Shown here in pieces: positions 17,603-25,377 of a DNA stretch of 64,000 nt. Position 1 is the first letter of the stretch. Every line of letters starts with the position of its first letter. Origin of the DNA: Duodenibacillus sp. (GTDB taxonomy: Bacteria > Pseudomonadota > Gammaproteobacteria > Burkholderiales > Burkholderiaceae_F); assembly GCA_017628205.1 (NCBI GenBank), contig JAGBZO010000025.1, forward strand, positions 44,351-108,350, read 5' to 3'. The position numbers were made by a program, and so were the translations under genes. The notes under the pieces were generated by a model, which was not told the origin of the DNA, made no database searches, and saw only the letters and a list, made by a program, of their open reading frames with translations.

Positions 17603-18829
17603 ATGTCCGACCATACCTCCGGCAACGCCCCGACCGTTCGCGACGCGGCCGTTTTGGCTTTTACCAGCAGTCTTGGCCCCTTTGCCGTCAACACGTATAT
17701 TCCCGGCTTTTACATCATTGCCGAGGAGTACGGCGTGACCTTGCCCGTCGTTCAGCAATCGCTCACGCTCTATTTGATGGCCTTTGCGATCGGGACGCTC
17801 TTTTGCGGCGCGCTCTCGGACACGTTCGGCCGCCGCCGCGTTCTGTTAAACGGCATGGTCTTGTTCGCCCTGGCATCAATCGGCGCCATGACCTCACCCA
17901 ACATCTACATGCTCTTTTTCTGGCGCGTCGTGCAGGGCTTGGGCGCGGCCGTCGGTCAAGTCGTGACGCAAGCGATCGTGCGCGACCGCTGGTCGGGGTT
18001 GCATGCGACGCGCGTGAACGGATTGATCGCCATGTTTTTTGCCGTCTCGCCCGCTCTGAGTCCGGTCATTGGCGGCGAGATCATCGTGCTGTTTCATTGG
18101 CAGGCCGCCTTTGCTTTCCTGGCGCTTTATGCTTTGAGCATCGCCCTCGTCGTGTTGCTCTGGTTGCCGGAGAGCCTTCCGCCTCACGCACGACAACCGT
18201 TGCGCCTGCGCTCGACTTTCGCCAACTACGGGCACGGCCTCACGCACAAGGCGTTTATGGCGGGGGCTTTGAGTCACGGCTGTCTGTTTATGGGCGGGAT
18301 CATTTACACGGCGGGCGCCGCCGACTTCGTGATCAACATCATGCAATTTGGCGTCGACGAGTTCATTTGGCTGACGGCGCCGCTCATTTGTTTCAGTGTT
18401 TTCGGCTCGTGGTGCTGCACCCATCTCATTCGTCGTTTCGGTCAAGGCGGCACGATGGCGATCGGTCTGGCGCTCATGATTCTGCCCGGCCTCATCGCCA
18501 CCTTCACCGATTACGTCTTGCGTCCGGGCTATCCTTGGATCATTCTCGGTCCGGCCGTGTACCAGATCGGCATGCACGTGTGTCGTCCCGTCATGATGGT
18601 CATGAACCTCGACTACTTCCCGAACAACCGCGGCATGGCGAGCTCCATTCAGCAATTCTTCGTGACGACGGGCTTTGCGTTCTGTTGCGCGTTCCTTGCG
18701 CCGTTGGCCATTGGACAAGCGTGGAAATACAGTTTGATCATGGGCGTGTGCGCCGTCGTCGTGGCGCTGTTGTGGCTCTATGCCCTGAAGGCGCGCGCCG
18801 CCTGTTGGCCCGAAACGGCCCGAGGGTAA
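17603..18829 (+). CDS. MFS transporter, Bcr/CflA drug-resistance family
   Basis: This 408-residue, 12-helix inner-membrane exporter carries the Bcr/CflA landmarks. These are TYIPGFYIIAEEYGV near the start, the loop 2-3 motif GALSDTFGRRRVLL near 72-85, and RVVQGLGAAVGQVV near 108-121. Relatives export drugs such as bicyclomycin, sulfonamides or small metabolites; the substrate here is unknown. ATG 17603 is chosen, though an in-frame GTG at 17588 is also possible. Neither has a clear ribosome site, and a TATAGT at about 17571-17576 would make a very short leader. The next gene begins 4 bp after the stop. Confidence 0.88.
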   Translation: MSDHTSGNAPTVRDAAVLAFTSSLGPFAVNTYIPGFYIIAEEYGVTLPVVQQSLTLYLMAFAIGTLFCGALSDTFGRRRVLLNGMVLFALASIGAMTSPNIYMLFFWRVVQGLGAAVGQVVTQAIVRDRWSGLHATRVNGLIAMFFAVSPALSPVIGGEIIVLFHWQAAFAFLALYALSIALVVLLWLPESLPPHARQPLRLRSTFANYGHGLTHKAFMAGALSHGCLFMGGIIYTAGAADFVINIMQFGVDEFIWLTAPLICFSVFGSWCCTHLIRRFGQGGTMAIGLALMILPGLIATFTDYVLRPGYPWIILGPAVYQIGMHVCRPVMMVMNLDYFPNNRGMASSIQQFFVTTGFAFCCAFLAPLAIGQAWKYSLIMGVCAVVVALLWLYALKARAACWPETARG

Positions 18830-18832
18830 TGC

Positions 18833-20068
18833 ATGCGCGCGGTTCGACTCCTTTTGTCGCTTTTGGCGTGTTCGTTTTCCGCATCGGTCGCGGCGAGCGA
18901 ACGGCTGGAAACACTCTTGAAAGATCATCGCAACCAATGGGCTCCCGATGCGCGCACCGCTGTGGTTCGGTTTAGCGCCGACGTGCGAAACAACCGCGTT
19001 CATCTCACGGGGGAAACGGACATTCCGGCGGCCAAAACCGATTTGATCGCCCGACTCGAGTCGGCGGGCTACCGCGTCAACGACGCCTCGCACCTCTTGC
19101 CCGACGTTGCGACCTTGGGGCAACGGCAATGGGGGCTCGTTCGCGTCCCCGTCGCTCCTTTAAGCTCTAAACCGTCCTTCACCGCATCACAGGATTCCCA
19201 GGCCTTGATGGGGACGCCCGTTCGACTGCTCTCGCGTCAAGGCGGTTGGTATCGGGTACAACTGCCCGACGGCTATATCGGTTGGATGCGACGGGCGCAA
19301 ATCACTGCCGTAACGACCCGATCCCTGGCCGAGCACAACCGTAGCCGGCGCCTGATCGTCACCGCTTCGGAAGGCGCGCGCGTCGTCGCCGACAATCAAA
19401 CCGTCTGTCGCGTGCCCATGGGGTCTCTCGTGCGCTTCGTTTCCGATACGGCCGACGGCCATGTCGTCGCCCTGCCCGACGGACGCCTCGGCCGCGTCGA
19501 TGCCGTCGCCGTCGAATCGCTCGAGTCCTTCTTGAAGCGCACGCGTCAAGCCAAGACTGCGGGCAACGTCGCCAAAGAGGTCATTGCCCGCGCTCGATCC
19601 CTCCTAGGGCAACCTTATTTATGGGGAGGAACGAGCGCGTCGGGCATGGATTGCTCGGGCTTTGTGCAACTCGCTTATCGCCTGAGCGATTATTGGCTGC
19701 CTCGAGATGCCTCCCAAATGGCCTACACTAAGGTCGTCTCCGCTCGACGAACCGACCCCCTCAAAGCCGCTCCGGGCGACCTTCTCTTTTTCGGTCTCAA
19801 AGCGACGGACGCACGCTCCGAGCGCATTCAGCACGTGGGCCTGTCGTTGGGGAAAGGACGCATGATTCATAGCCTGGACGACGTACACGTCGCCAGCCTC
19901 GATCCCGCCGATTCCGATTACGACTCCTACGAAGCCGGACGCTTTTTGTTCTCTCTGCCGATGCCCGTCGGATCGGGCGACGCTTGCGCCGCCTCGTTGG
20001 ACGACAACGGCTTTTACCAATCGCCCCCGCGTCCGCTGACGCCTTGTCGTCCGTATAAAACGCCTTGA
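18833..20068 (+). CDS. SH3-domain NlpC/P60 peptidoglycan peptidase (C40 family)
   Basis: This 411-residue secreted or periplasmic cysteine peptidase probably trims cell-wall peptides, like the YkfC-type gamma-D-Glu dipeptidyl peptidases. A signal peptide covers residues 1-21 (LLACSFSASVAA). An SH3-like segment (VRLLSRQGGWYRVQLPDG) lies near 128-145 and a second bacterial SH3 region near 180-220. The NlpC/P60 domain begins near 250 (GQPYLWGGTSASGMDCSGF). The catalytic residues appear to be Cys274, His334 (QHVGLSLG) and His346 (MIHS). The gene starts 4 bp after the MFS gene with a GAGGG ribosome site, so the two are probably co-transcribed. The MFS partner may carry a related peptide or metabolite, but that is speculation. 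Confidence 0.88.
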   Translation: MRAVRLLLSLLACSFSASVAASERLETLLKDHRNQWAPDARTAVVRFSADVRNNRVHLTGETDIPAAKTDLIARLESAGYRVNDASHLLPDVATLGQRQWGLVRVPVAPLSSKPSFTASQDSQALMGTPVRLLSRQGGWYRVQLPDGYIGWMRRAQITAVTTRSLAEHNRSRRLIVTASEGARVVADNQTVCRVPMGSLVRFVSDTADGHVVALPDGRLGRVDAVAVESLESFLKRTRQAKTAGNVAKEVIARARSLLGQPYLWGGTSASGMDCSGFVQLAYRLSDYWLPRDASQMAYTKVVSARRTDPLKAAPGDLLFFGLKATDARSERIQHVGLSLGKGRMIHSLDDVHVASLDPADSDYDSYEAGRFLFSLPMPVGSGDACAASLDDNGFYQSPPRPLTPCRPYKTP

Positions 20069-20138
20069 AGCGGCAGTCGTGTCATCCGTCAAACGAAGCC
20101 TAGGGCAAACCCGACATTCGCCCTGTCAAAAGTCAACT

Positions 20139-20158
20139 TTTCACTTCGATCGGTGAAA
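20139..20158. promoter_or_regulatory. Inverted repeat upstream of pckA
   Basis: TTTCAC (20139-20144) and GTGAAA (20153-20158) flank the 8-bp spacer TTCGATCG, itself partly symmetric, about 50 bp before the pckA start. A second pair, AATTCAA and TTGAATT, lies at about 20160-20190. Either could bind a regulator. Confidence 0.35.
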
Positions 20159-20208
20159 TAATTCAAGAAAGCTTTTTATTTTTTGAATTGACTGTCGGAT
20201 TTAATCGC

Positions 20209-21825
20209 ATGAACAACACCGTCGATCTGTCACTCTATGGCATTGCCGATGCCGTGCAAATCATTCGCAATCCTTCATACGAACAATTGTTCGCCGAAGA
20301 GACCCGCATCGATTTGGTCGGATACGAACGCGGCGGCGTCACCGATCTGGGAGCGGTCAACGTCATGACCGGCAAATTCACGGGGCGCTGTCCCAAAGAC
20401 AAGTACATCGTTATGGACGACGTGAGTCGCGATACGGTGTGGTGGACATCGGAACGCTATCCGAACGACAACAAACCGATCGATGAAAACGTTTGGAACG
20501 CCCTCAAAACCACGGCGGCGCGCGCTTTGTCGGGCAAGCGTCTTTTCGTCGTCGACGCGTTTTGCGGCGCCAACGAACGCACGCGTTTGAAAGTGCGATT
20601 CATCATGGAAGTGGCCTGGCAGGCGCATTTCGTCACCAACATGTTCATTCGTCCCACCGAGCAAGAATTGACCGAGTTCGGCGAGCCCGACTTCGTCGTC
20701 TTGACCGCGAGCAAGGCCTGCGTTGAAGGACATGAAGCGTTGGGTCTGAACAGTCCGACCGCCGTCGTCTTCAACCTCAAAGAAAAGATGCAGGTGATCC
20801 TCAACACCTGGTACGGCGGCGAGATGAAAAAGGGGCTCTTTTCCGTCATGAATTGGCTCAACCCCTTGCGGGGCATCGCATCGATGCATTGCTCGGCCAA
20901 CACGAATCAAGACGGAACGAACACGGCGATTTTCTTCGGCTTGTCGGGCACGGGAAAAACGACCCTTTCGGCCGATCCCAAGCGTCTGTTGATCGGTGAC
21001 GACGAACACGGTTGGGATGAAGACGGCGTCTTTAACTACGAAGGCGGCTGCTACGCCAAAGTCGTGGATCTTGATCCGGTACACGAGCCGGACATTTACA
21101 ATGCGATCCGTCGCAACGCCCTTTTGGAAAACGTCGTCGTCGACGAACAAGGGCGCTGCCACTTTTCGGATACGTCGGCCACGCCCAACACGCGAGTGTC
21201 CTACCCGATCGATCATATCGATGCGATCGTCAAACCGATTTCCCGCGGTCCTCACGCCAAAGAGATCGTCTTTTTAACGTTTGACGCCTACGGCGTTTTG
21301 CCTCCGGTGTCGATCTTGACCGACGAACAAGCCGAGTACTACTTCTTGTCGGGCTACACGTCCAAGGTGGCCGGCACCGAGTTGGGCGTCGACGATCCCG
21401 TCCCGACGTTCTCCGCCTGTTTCGGCGGGGCCTTCCTGTCTTTGCACCCCTTGCATTACGCCCAGGATCTGGTGCGAAAGACGCGGGCCAACAACGCCAA
21501 AGTCTATTTGGTGAACACGGGCATGACGGGGACCGGCCGACGCATGCCGCTACGTCAAACCCGCGCCATCATTGACGCGATTTTCGACGGCTCGATTCTG
21601 AAGGCGCCCACCGCCACGGTGCCTCACTTCAATCTGGTGGTTCCGACATCTCTGGCCGGCGTTGACGAAACCTTGCTTGATCCGCGCCGCTGCTATGCCG
21701 ACACCGCGATGTGGGACGCCAAAGCCCGACGTCTTGCGCGTGCTTTCCAAGCCAATTTCGAAAAATTCACGGATGATCCCGATTGCGCCCGTTTGGCGCA
21801 AAGCGGACCGCAAGAGAACGCCTGA
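20209..21825 (+). CDS. pckA: Phosphoenolpyruvate carboxykinase (ATP)
   Basis: This cytoplasmic enzyme converts oxaloacetate and ATP to PEP, CO2 and ADP. It is the entry step of gluconeogenesis; in some anaerobes it runs in reverse to fix CO2 and make ATP. The 538-residue length fits the family. The kinase P-loop is GLSGTGKTT at 244-252, followed by the metal-binding stretch [13 protein letters not shown] near 264-276. [18 protein letters not shown] near the N-terminus is also typical. The frame opens at a TTG 21 bp earlier, but ATG 20209 gives the normal N-terminus. A strong terminator follows. Confidence 0.96.
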   Translation: MNNTVDLSLYGIADAVQIIRNPSYEQLFAEETRIDLVGYERGGVTDLGAVNVMTGKFTGRCPKDKYIVMDDVSRDTVWWTSERYPNDNKPIDENVWNALKTTAARALSGKRLFVVDAFCGANERTRLKVRFIMEVAWQAHFVTNMFIRPTEQELTEFGEPDFVVLTASKACVEGHEALGLNSPTAVVFNLKEKMQVILNTWYGGEMKKGLFSVMNWLNPLRGIASMHCSANTNQDGTNTAIFFGLSGTGKTTLSADPKRLLIGDDEHGWDEDGVFNYEGGCYAKVVDLDPVHEPDIYNAIRRNALLENVVVDEQGRCHFSDTSATPNTRVSYPIDHIDAIVKPISRGPHAKEIVFLTFDAYGVLPPVSILTDEQAEYYFLSGYTSKVAGTELGVDDPVPTFSACFGGAFLSLHPLHYAQDLVRKTRANNAKVYLVNTGMTGTGRRMPLRQTRAIIDAIFDGSILKAPTATVPHFNLVVPTSLAGVDETLLDPRRCYADTAMWDAKARRLARAFQANFEKFTDDPDCARLAQSGPQENA

Positions 21826-21850
21826 AACGCCTACTGAAGTGCATGAAAAC

Positions 21851-21889
21851 AAAAAGGCCGACAAGCGATACCGCTTGTCGGCCTTTTTT
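21851..21889 (+). terminator. Intrinsic terminator of pckA
   Basis: AAGGCCGACAAGCG (21854-21867) pairs perfectly with CGCTTGTCGGCCTT (21872-21885), followed by six T. A run of A on the other side means it could also work in reverse. Confidence 0.9.
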
Positions 21890-22017
21890 CCCTAAGTTCA
21901 CATATAAGACCATCATCTCACGTCGACATCGACCCCTATTTCCGATGCCGTCGTCCCTAACGAGACGTCGTTCTTATCGTTGAGCGTATTGTGTACGATT
22001 TGCTATATTTCGTAAAG

Positions 22018-22043
22018 TGCAAATATTGCATTGAGAATTGCAA
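22018..22043. promoter_or_regulatory. Repeated TGCAA half-sites just before the LysR gene
   Basis: TGCAA-ATA-TTGCA (22018-22030) is an inverted repeat, and a further TTGCAA (22039-22044) lies next to the start codon. LysR regulators often bind dyads with a T-N11-A shape near their own start. Autoregulation is inferred only. The rest of the 21890-22045 gap shows nothing clear. Confidence 0.35.
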
Positions 22044-22045
22044 AA

Positions 22046-22999
22046 ATGGAAATTAAGTCGAAATCGATCAAATTATTTTGCGCCGTTGTCGAAACCGGTT
22101 CGTTACTGGCGGCCGCCAACAAAATCGCTCTGTCGACATCGGCGGCCAGTCGCGTCATCTCGCAACTCGAAGATCGTCTCGGTTTTGCCTTGTTCGATCG
22201 TTCCGGAAAACAGCTGACGCTCACCCATGAAGGCACCGAGTTTTATCGCATCGCCATGGAGTCCATGCGCGTCTGGAAAAAACTCGAAGATTTCCCCAAA
22301 CATAAACGCAGCTCGAAAAAGTTGCTTCGCGTGGCCGTGTTGGCCCGGCACTGCAGCGACGTCATTTTGCCGGCCGTCGTCACGATTCTGAAACGCAACG
22401 CCGATCACTTGCGCGTCACCATGGACGTGCACGAAAGTCGCGACATTTACTACTCCAAACACTCGCACCCTTTCGACGTGGGATTCGGCACGCTCCTGAG
22501 CGAACACGACGACATGAAAAAAATCGTCCTCGCGAACCTACCCTACCGACTGGTCGTTCATCGAACGAATCCGCTCTCCGAGCGCAACAGCGTCGCTCTT
22601 GGCGATTACGCCGACGAAGACTTCATCTTGCTTTCGCACGAAATGCTCGAGCACGAACACTGCGCGCGCCTGCATCCGCCGCTCAAACCCGAACAAATCA
22701 TGGCCGAAGTCAGTTCGACCCAAGTGGCCCTGCGCATGGTCAATCGTAACGCCGGCGTCCATATCACCGACTCGTTGGCCGCGATCAGCGTGAGTCAAAA
22801 CTGCGCCGCCATCGCCTTGGAAGATCCCTTGACCATCCCGTTTTACGTTTTCTGGCCCGTATCGAGCGAATCGCTCTGGCCGGAAATCCAAGATTGCGTC
22901 GCCGAGATCGCCCGCTCGATCCTCAACGTCGGTATTGAACTGACGCCCGAAGGGCGCTCTTTTTTAGAAGACGCGCAATCGCCCGCTCACCCCTCGTAA
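22046..22999 (+). CDS. LysR family transcriptional regulator
   Basis: This 317-residue DNA-binding protein has a winged-helix domain at about 1-60 (IKLFCAVVETGSLLAAANKIALS, then SAASRVISQLEDRLGFALFDR). An effector-binding domain of the LysR type runs from about 88 on. It has no divergent target gene, so its regulon cannot be read from context. pckA lies upstream in the same direction but is closed off by a terminator. The frame opens at a TTG 15 bp earlier; ATG 22046 gives the standard N-terminus. Confidence 0.9.
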   Translation: MEIKSKSIKLFCAVVETGSLLAAANKIALSTSAASRVISQLEDRLGFALFDRSGKQLTLTHEGTEFYRIAMESMRVWKKLEDFPKHKRSSKKLLRVAVLARHCSDVILPAVVTILKRNADHLRVTMDVHESRDIYYSKHSHPFDVGFGTLLSEHDDMKKIVLANLPYRLVVHRTNPLSERNSVALGDYADEDFILLSHEMLEHEHCARLHPPLKPEQIMAEVSSTQVALRMVNRNAGVHITDSLAAISVSQNCAAIALEDPLTIPFYVFWPVSSESLWPEIQDCVAEIARSILNVGIELTPEGRSFLEDAQSPAHPS

Positions 23000-23124
23000 C
23001 AGGCTGGAAAAGAACGTTTCGAGTTGTTAAATATAGCCTGAAGCTATCGATTCTTCTGTTATGATTCAATTAACAAAACAAAGGGGATACGCCCCGAAGC
23101 AAAAATTGAACTAGGAGTCGAACT

Positions 23125-23307
23125 ATGAGCGATAAAGAAACCATTTTGGCCGCCATGCGCAACGCCGGCGAACCTCTCAACGCAGGCAAGGTTGCCGAAT
23201 TGACCGGTCTGGACCGCAAGGTTGTCGACAAGGAATTCGCCGCCATGAAGAAATCCGGCGAAATCGTTTCCCCGGTTCGCTGCAAGTGGGACCCGGCCGT
23301 CAAGTAA
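23125..23307 (+). CDS. Small winged-helix/MarR-like DNA-binding protein, 60 residues
   Basis: This short protein is almost entirely one helix-turn-helix unit. A first helix (KETILAAMRNAG) precedes LNAGKVAELTGLDRKVVDKEF, which has the spacing of a recognition helix, and then a wing-like strand EIVSPVRCKWDPA. Single-domain proteins of this kind occur in gut anaerobes and are usually labelled transcriptional regulators. Target and partner are unknown. Expression support is good: an AGGAG ribosome site about 8 nt before ATG 23125 and a strong intrinsic terminator 32 bp after the stop. It therefore looks like a single-gene unit with its own promoter in 23000-23110. Confidence 0.85.
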   Translation: MSDKETILAAMRNAGEPLNAGKVAELTGLDRKVVDKEFAAMKKSGEIVSPVRCKWDPAVK

Positions 23308-23338
23308 GGCGACGCATCCATCCTCCAGTAGATAACGC

Positions 23339-23368
23339 AAAAAAGCTGACGATTTCGTCAGCTTTTTT
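23339..23368 (+). terminator. Intrinsic terminator after the small DNA-binding protein gene, probably bidirectional
   Basis: AAAAAAGCTGACGA (23339-23352) pairs with TCGTCAGCTTTTTT (23355-23368). It also lies 28 bp past the rluC stop on the other strand, where it again ends in T residues. Confidence 0.88.
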
Positions 23369-23395
23369 GTTTTAGGTCGGCAGACACACTCGGAT

Positions 23396-24424
23396 TCAAG
23401 CCGCTTCGAGCACCTCGAGCAAACGCGCGCAAACGCTCGGCAACGGGGCCTGCACGCGTACGATCGCCTGCGTGACAGGGTGGGAAAACTCCAGACTAAA
23501 GGCGTGCAGGAACATGCGCTTGAAAGGCATGCCCAAGCTCCCCTTTTGCACTGCGGCGTTGAAGTCGTACTGACCGTACTTGTCGTCGCCGACCAAGGGA
23601 TGCCCGCTCGCCTGAGCATGCACGCGGATCTGGTGCGTACGTCCCGTTTTGAGTTCGGCGTCGAGGTAGCTGACGGCGCCGTAACGCTTCAAACACGTAA
23701 AAATCGTGTGCGAGCGCAAGCCTTGCTCTTCGTCGACGCGAACGCGACGCTCGCCGCTGGCCAGAACATATTTGTGCAACGGCAGCTTGACGTGCTGACG
23801 CTCGTTCACCCAATCGCCCTCAACGAGCAGGCGGTAATGCTTTTGAATGCGCCCTTCGCGTTGCATATCGTGCAGACGCACCAAGGCCTTGCGACTCTTG
23901 CAAACGATCAACACGCCCGAGGTGTCGCGATCCAAACGATGCGCCAACTCCAGAAACGAGGCTTCGGGTCTGGCGGCTCTCAGGCGTTCGATCAAACCGT
24001 AAGAGACGCCCGACCCCCCGTGAGCGGCCAGGCCGGCCGGCTTGTTGACGATCAAAAGGTGAGCGTCCTCGAACAGTACGGGCAATTCCTCTTGATCGAT
24101 GGCCGGCACCGCACGTTCGTCCTGTTTTTGGGCGATGCGCAACGGCGGCACGCGCACGATGTCGCCGTTTTGCAAACGCGTGTCCACGGTGGCCCGCTTT
24201 TTGTTCACGCGCACTTCTCCTCCGCGAACGACGCGGTAGACGTGGCTCTTGGGCACGCCCTTGGCAATGCGCAATAGAAAATTGTCGAGACGCTGGCCCT
24301 CGAAGACCTCGTCGATCAAAATGAAGTTCACCTTGTCGCTTTCAAGTCGCGCAAGGCGCCCCGCCGGCACGGGAGAGTCATAATCGGACATGATCGGGTT
24401 CTCATTGACGGTATCGTTAGGCAT
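23396..24424 (-). CDS. rluC: 23S rRNA pseudouridine synthase RluC
   Basis: This enzyme makes pseudouridines in 23S rRNA (955, 2504 and 2580 in E. coli numbering). The 342-residue protein has an N-terminal S4 RNA-binding domain (GQRLDNFLLRIAKGVPKSHV and GGEVRVNKKR, about 43-80). The RluA-family catalytic motif HRLDRDTSGVLIVCKSR near 165 contains the catalytic Asp. GRTHQIRVHAQASGHPLVGDDKYG follows near 260-285. ATG 24424 is the longest start; ATG 24391 has a weak GAG ribosome site and is also possible. It is divergent from rne across a long leader, the arrangement also known in E. coli. Confidence 0.95.
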   Translation of the reverse strand: MPNDTVNENPIMSDYDSPVPAGRLARLESDKVNFILIDEVFEGQRLDNFLLRIAKGVPKSHVYRVVRGGEVRVNKKRATVDTRLQNGDIVRVPPLRIAQKQDERAVPAIDQEELPVLFEDAHLLIVNKPAGLAAHGGSGVSYGLIERLRAARPEASFLELAHRLDRDTSGVLIVCKSRKALVRLHDMQREGRIQKHYRLLVEGDWVNERQHVKLPLHKYVLASGERRVRVDEEQGLRSHTIFTCLKRYGAVSYLDAELKTGRTHQIRVHAQASGHPLVGDDKYGQYDFNAAVQKGSLGMPFKRMFLHAFSLEFSHPVTQAIVRVQAPLPSVCARLLEVLEAA

Positions 24425-25377
24425 TTGTGGCCATAACTATATATACTAATGGGCGCGTGAGATCGGCTTCGCCTTTCGCCTCGGGAACGACGTTTCGACG
24501 TTCTCGTTGCCGGGCGCAATCGATCCCATGTACCGAATCTCGGTATTTTAACCGAGTCGTCGGCCGACTCCTTCATCGGAGCGCGTCGACGGCGTTCCTG
24601 ATGCCTGAAACTGTCCGACGTCGTACGGACAAGTCGGTGTCGGCCGCACGAGTAAAAGTTTTAAAACGCTGAAACGTTTCACGTCTCGGCACGGCAGTCC
24701 TTCGTTTCGTCGACAACATCTGTCCGAGAGAAAGACCGTGAGTACGGTTGCATCGACAACCGCACCCTTTCGGCCGCGTCGTGTCATTGGTTTCGGCACG
24801 GCACGATTCGTTTTGACGAACCGTGCGTTTGTCTGTCGTACGCCAGGTACTCCAGCAAAAAACAGTAAAGAAGGTTTGACGTTGTCTGCAATGATGTTTG
24901 GTTTGGCCCTGACATGGGTGATGCAATTCGTTCGCATCTCCCCGGGGGAACTTGTGCCTGCAGACACTAAAAACGCGTTCGCCATCCCCTGCCATCCCAT
25001 CTCCGGCTGTCTTGTGAGGGATCGAGCTGTCCGTCGACGTTTGTCCGACGGAATGCGCCGATTCGCCAATTCAAGTTTGCTTGCATTGTCCTCCCGCTTG
25101 CGGTGCTCTCCCCAACGCATTGTCTTAGACAATCGACACAATCAGCATTTTCATGATCTAAACGGCAGATCGAACGCTCCATTGGCGCGACTCGTTCGCT
25201 GAGCCGAACGAGTCTTGAATGCGGCCCGAGGCCGTGCCCGACATGACCGTGGCACGACCCGTTACATCCAAGCCGGCGCCCTTTCACCTTCACGCTTTTT
25301 TGCCGAGTTCTCCTGCGTTAAAACGGACCGCCTGTTCGAAGGTCTGCGTCAACGACCTTCACGTTAGGAGTACGAAA
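24425..25377 (+). promoter_or_regulatory. Long structured leader upstream of rne (rne/rluC divergent region)
   Basis: No convincing gene lies in these 953 bases. A TATACT at 24442-24447 could be a -10 element reading toward rne. Strong hairpins follow: GCACGATTCGT with ACGAACCGTGC (24801-24826), TCCGTCG with CGACGGA (25030-25052), and a perfect 10-bp stem GACTCGTTCG with CGAACGAGTC (25189-25214). In E. coli the rne 5' untranslated region is the target of RNase E autoregulation, so a similar role here is plausible. It is not shown by this sequence. Confidence 0.6.

Noticed and set aside
24738-25202. 154-codon frame in the rne leader, and a 197-codon frame on the opposite strand
   Set aside because: The two overlap each other on opposite strands, neither has domain features, and the region is rich in hairpins typical of an untranslated leader. 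The plus frame's GTG start has only a weak GAGAAAG site.
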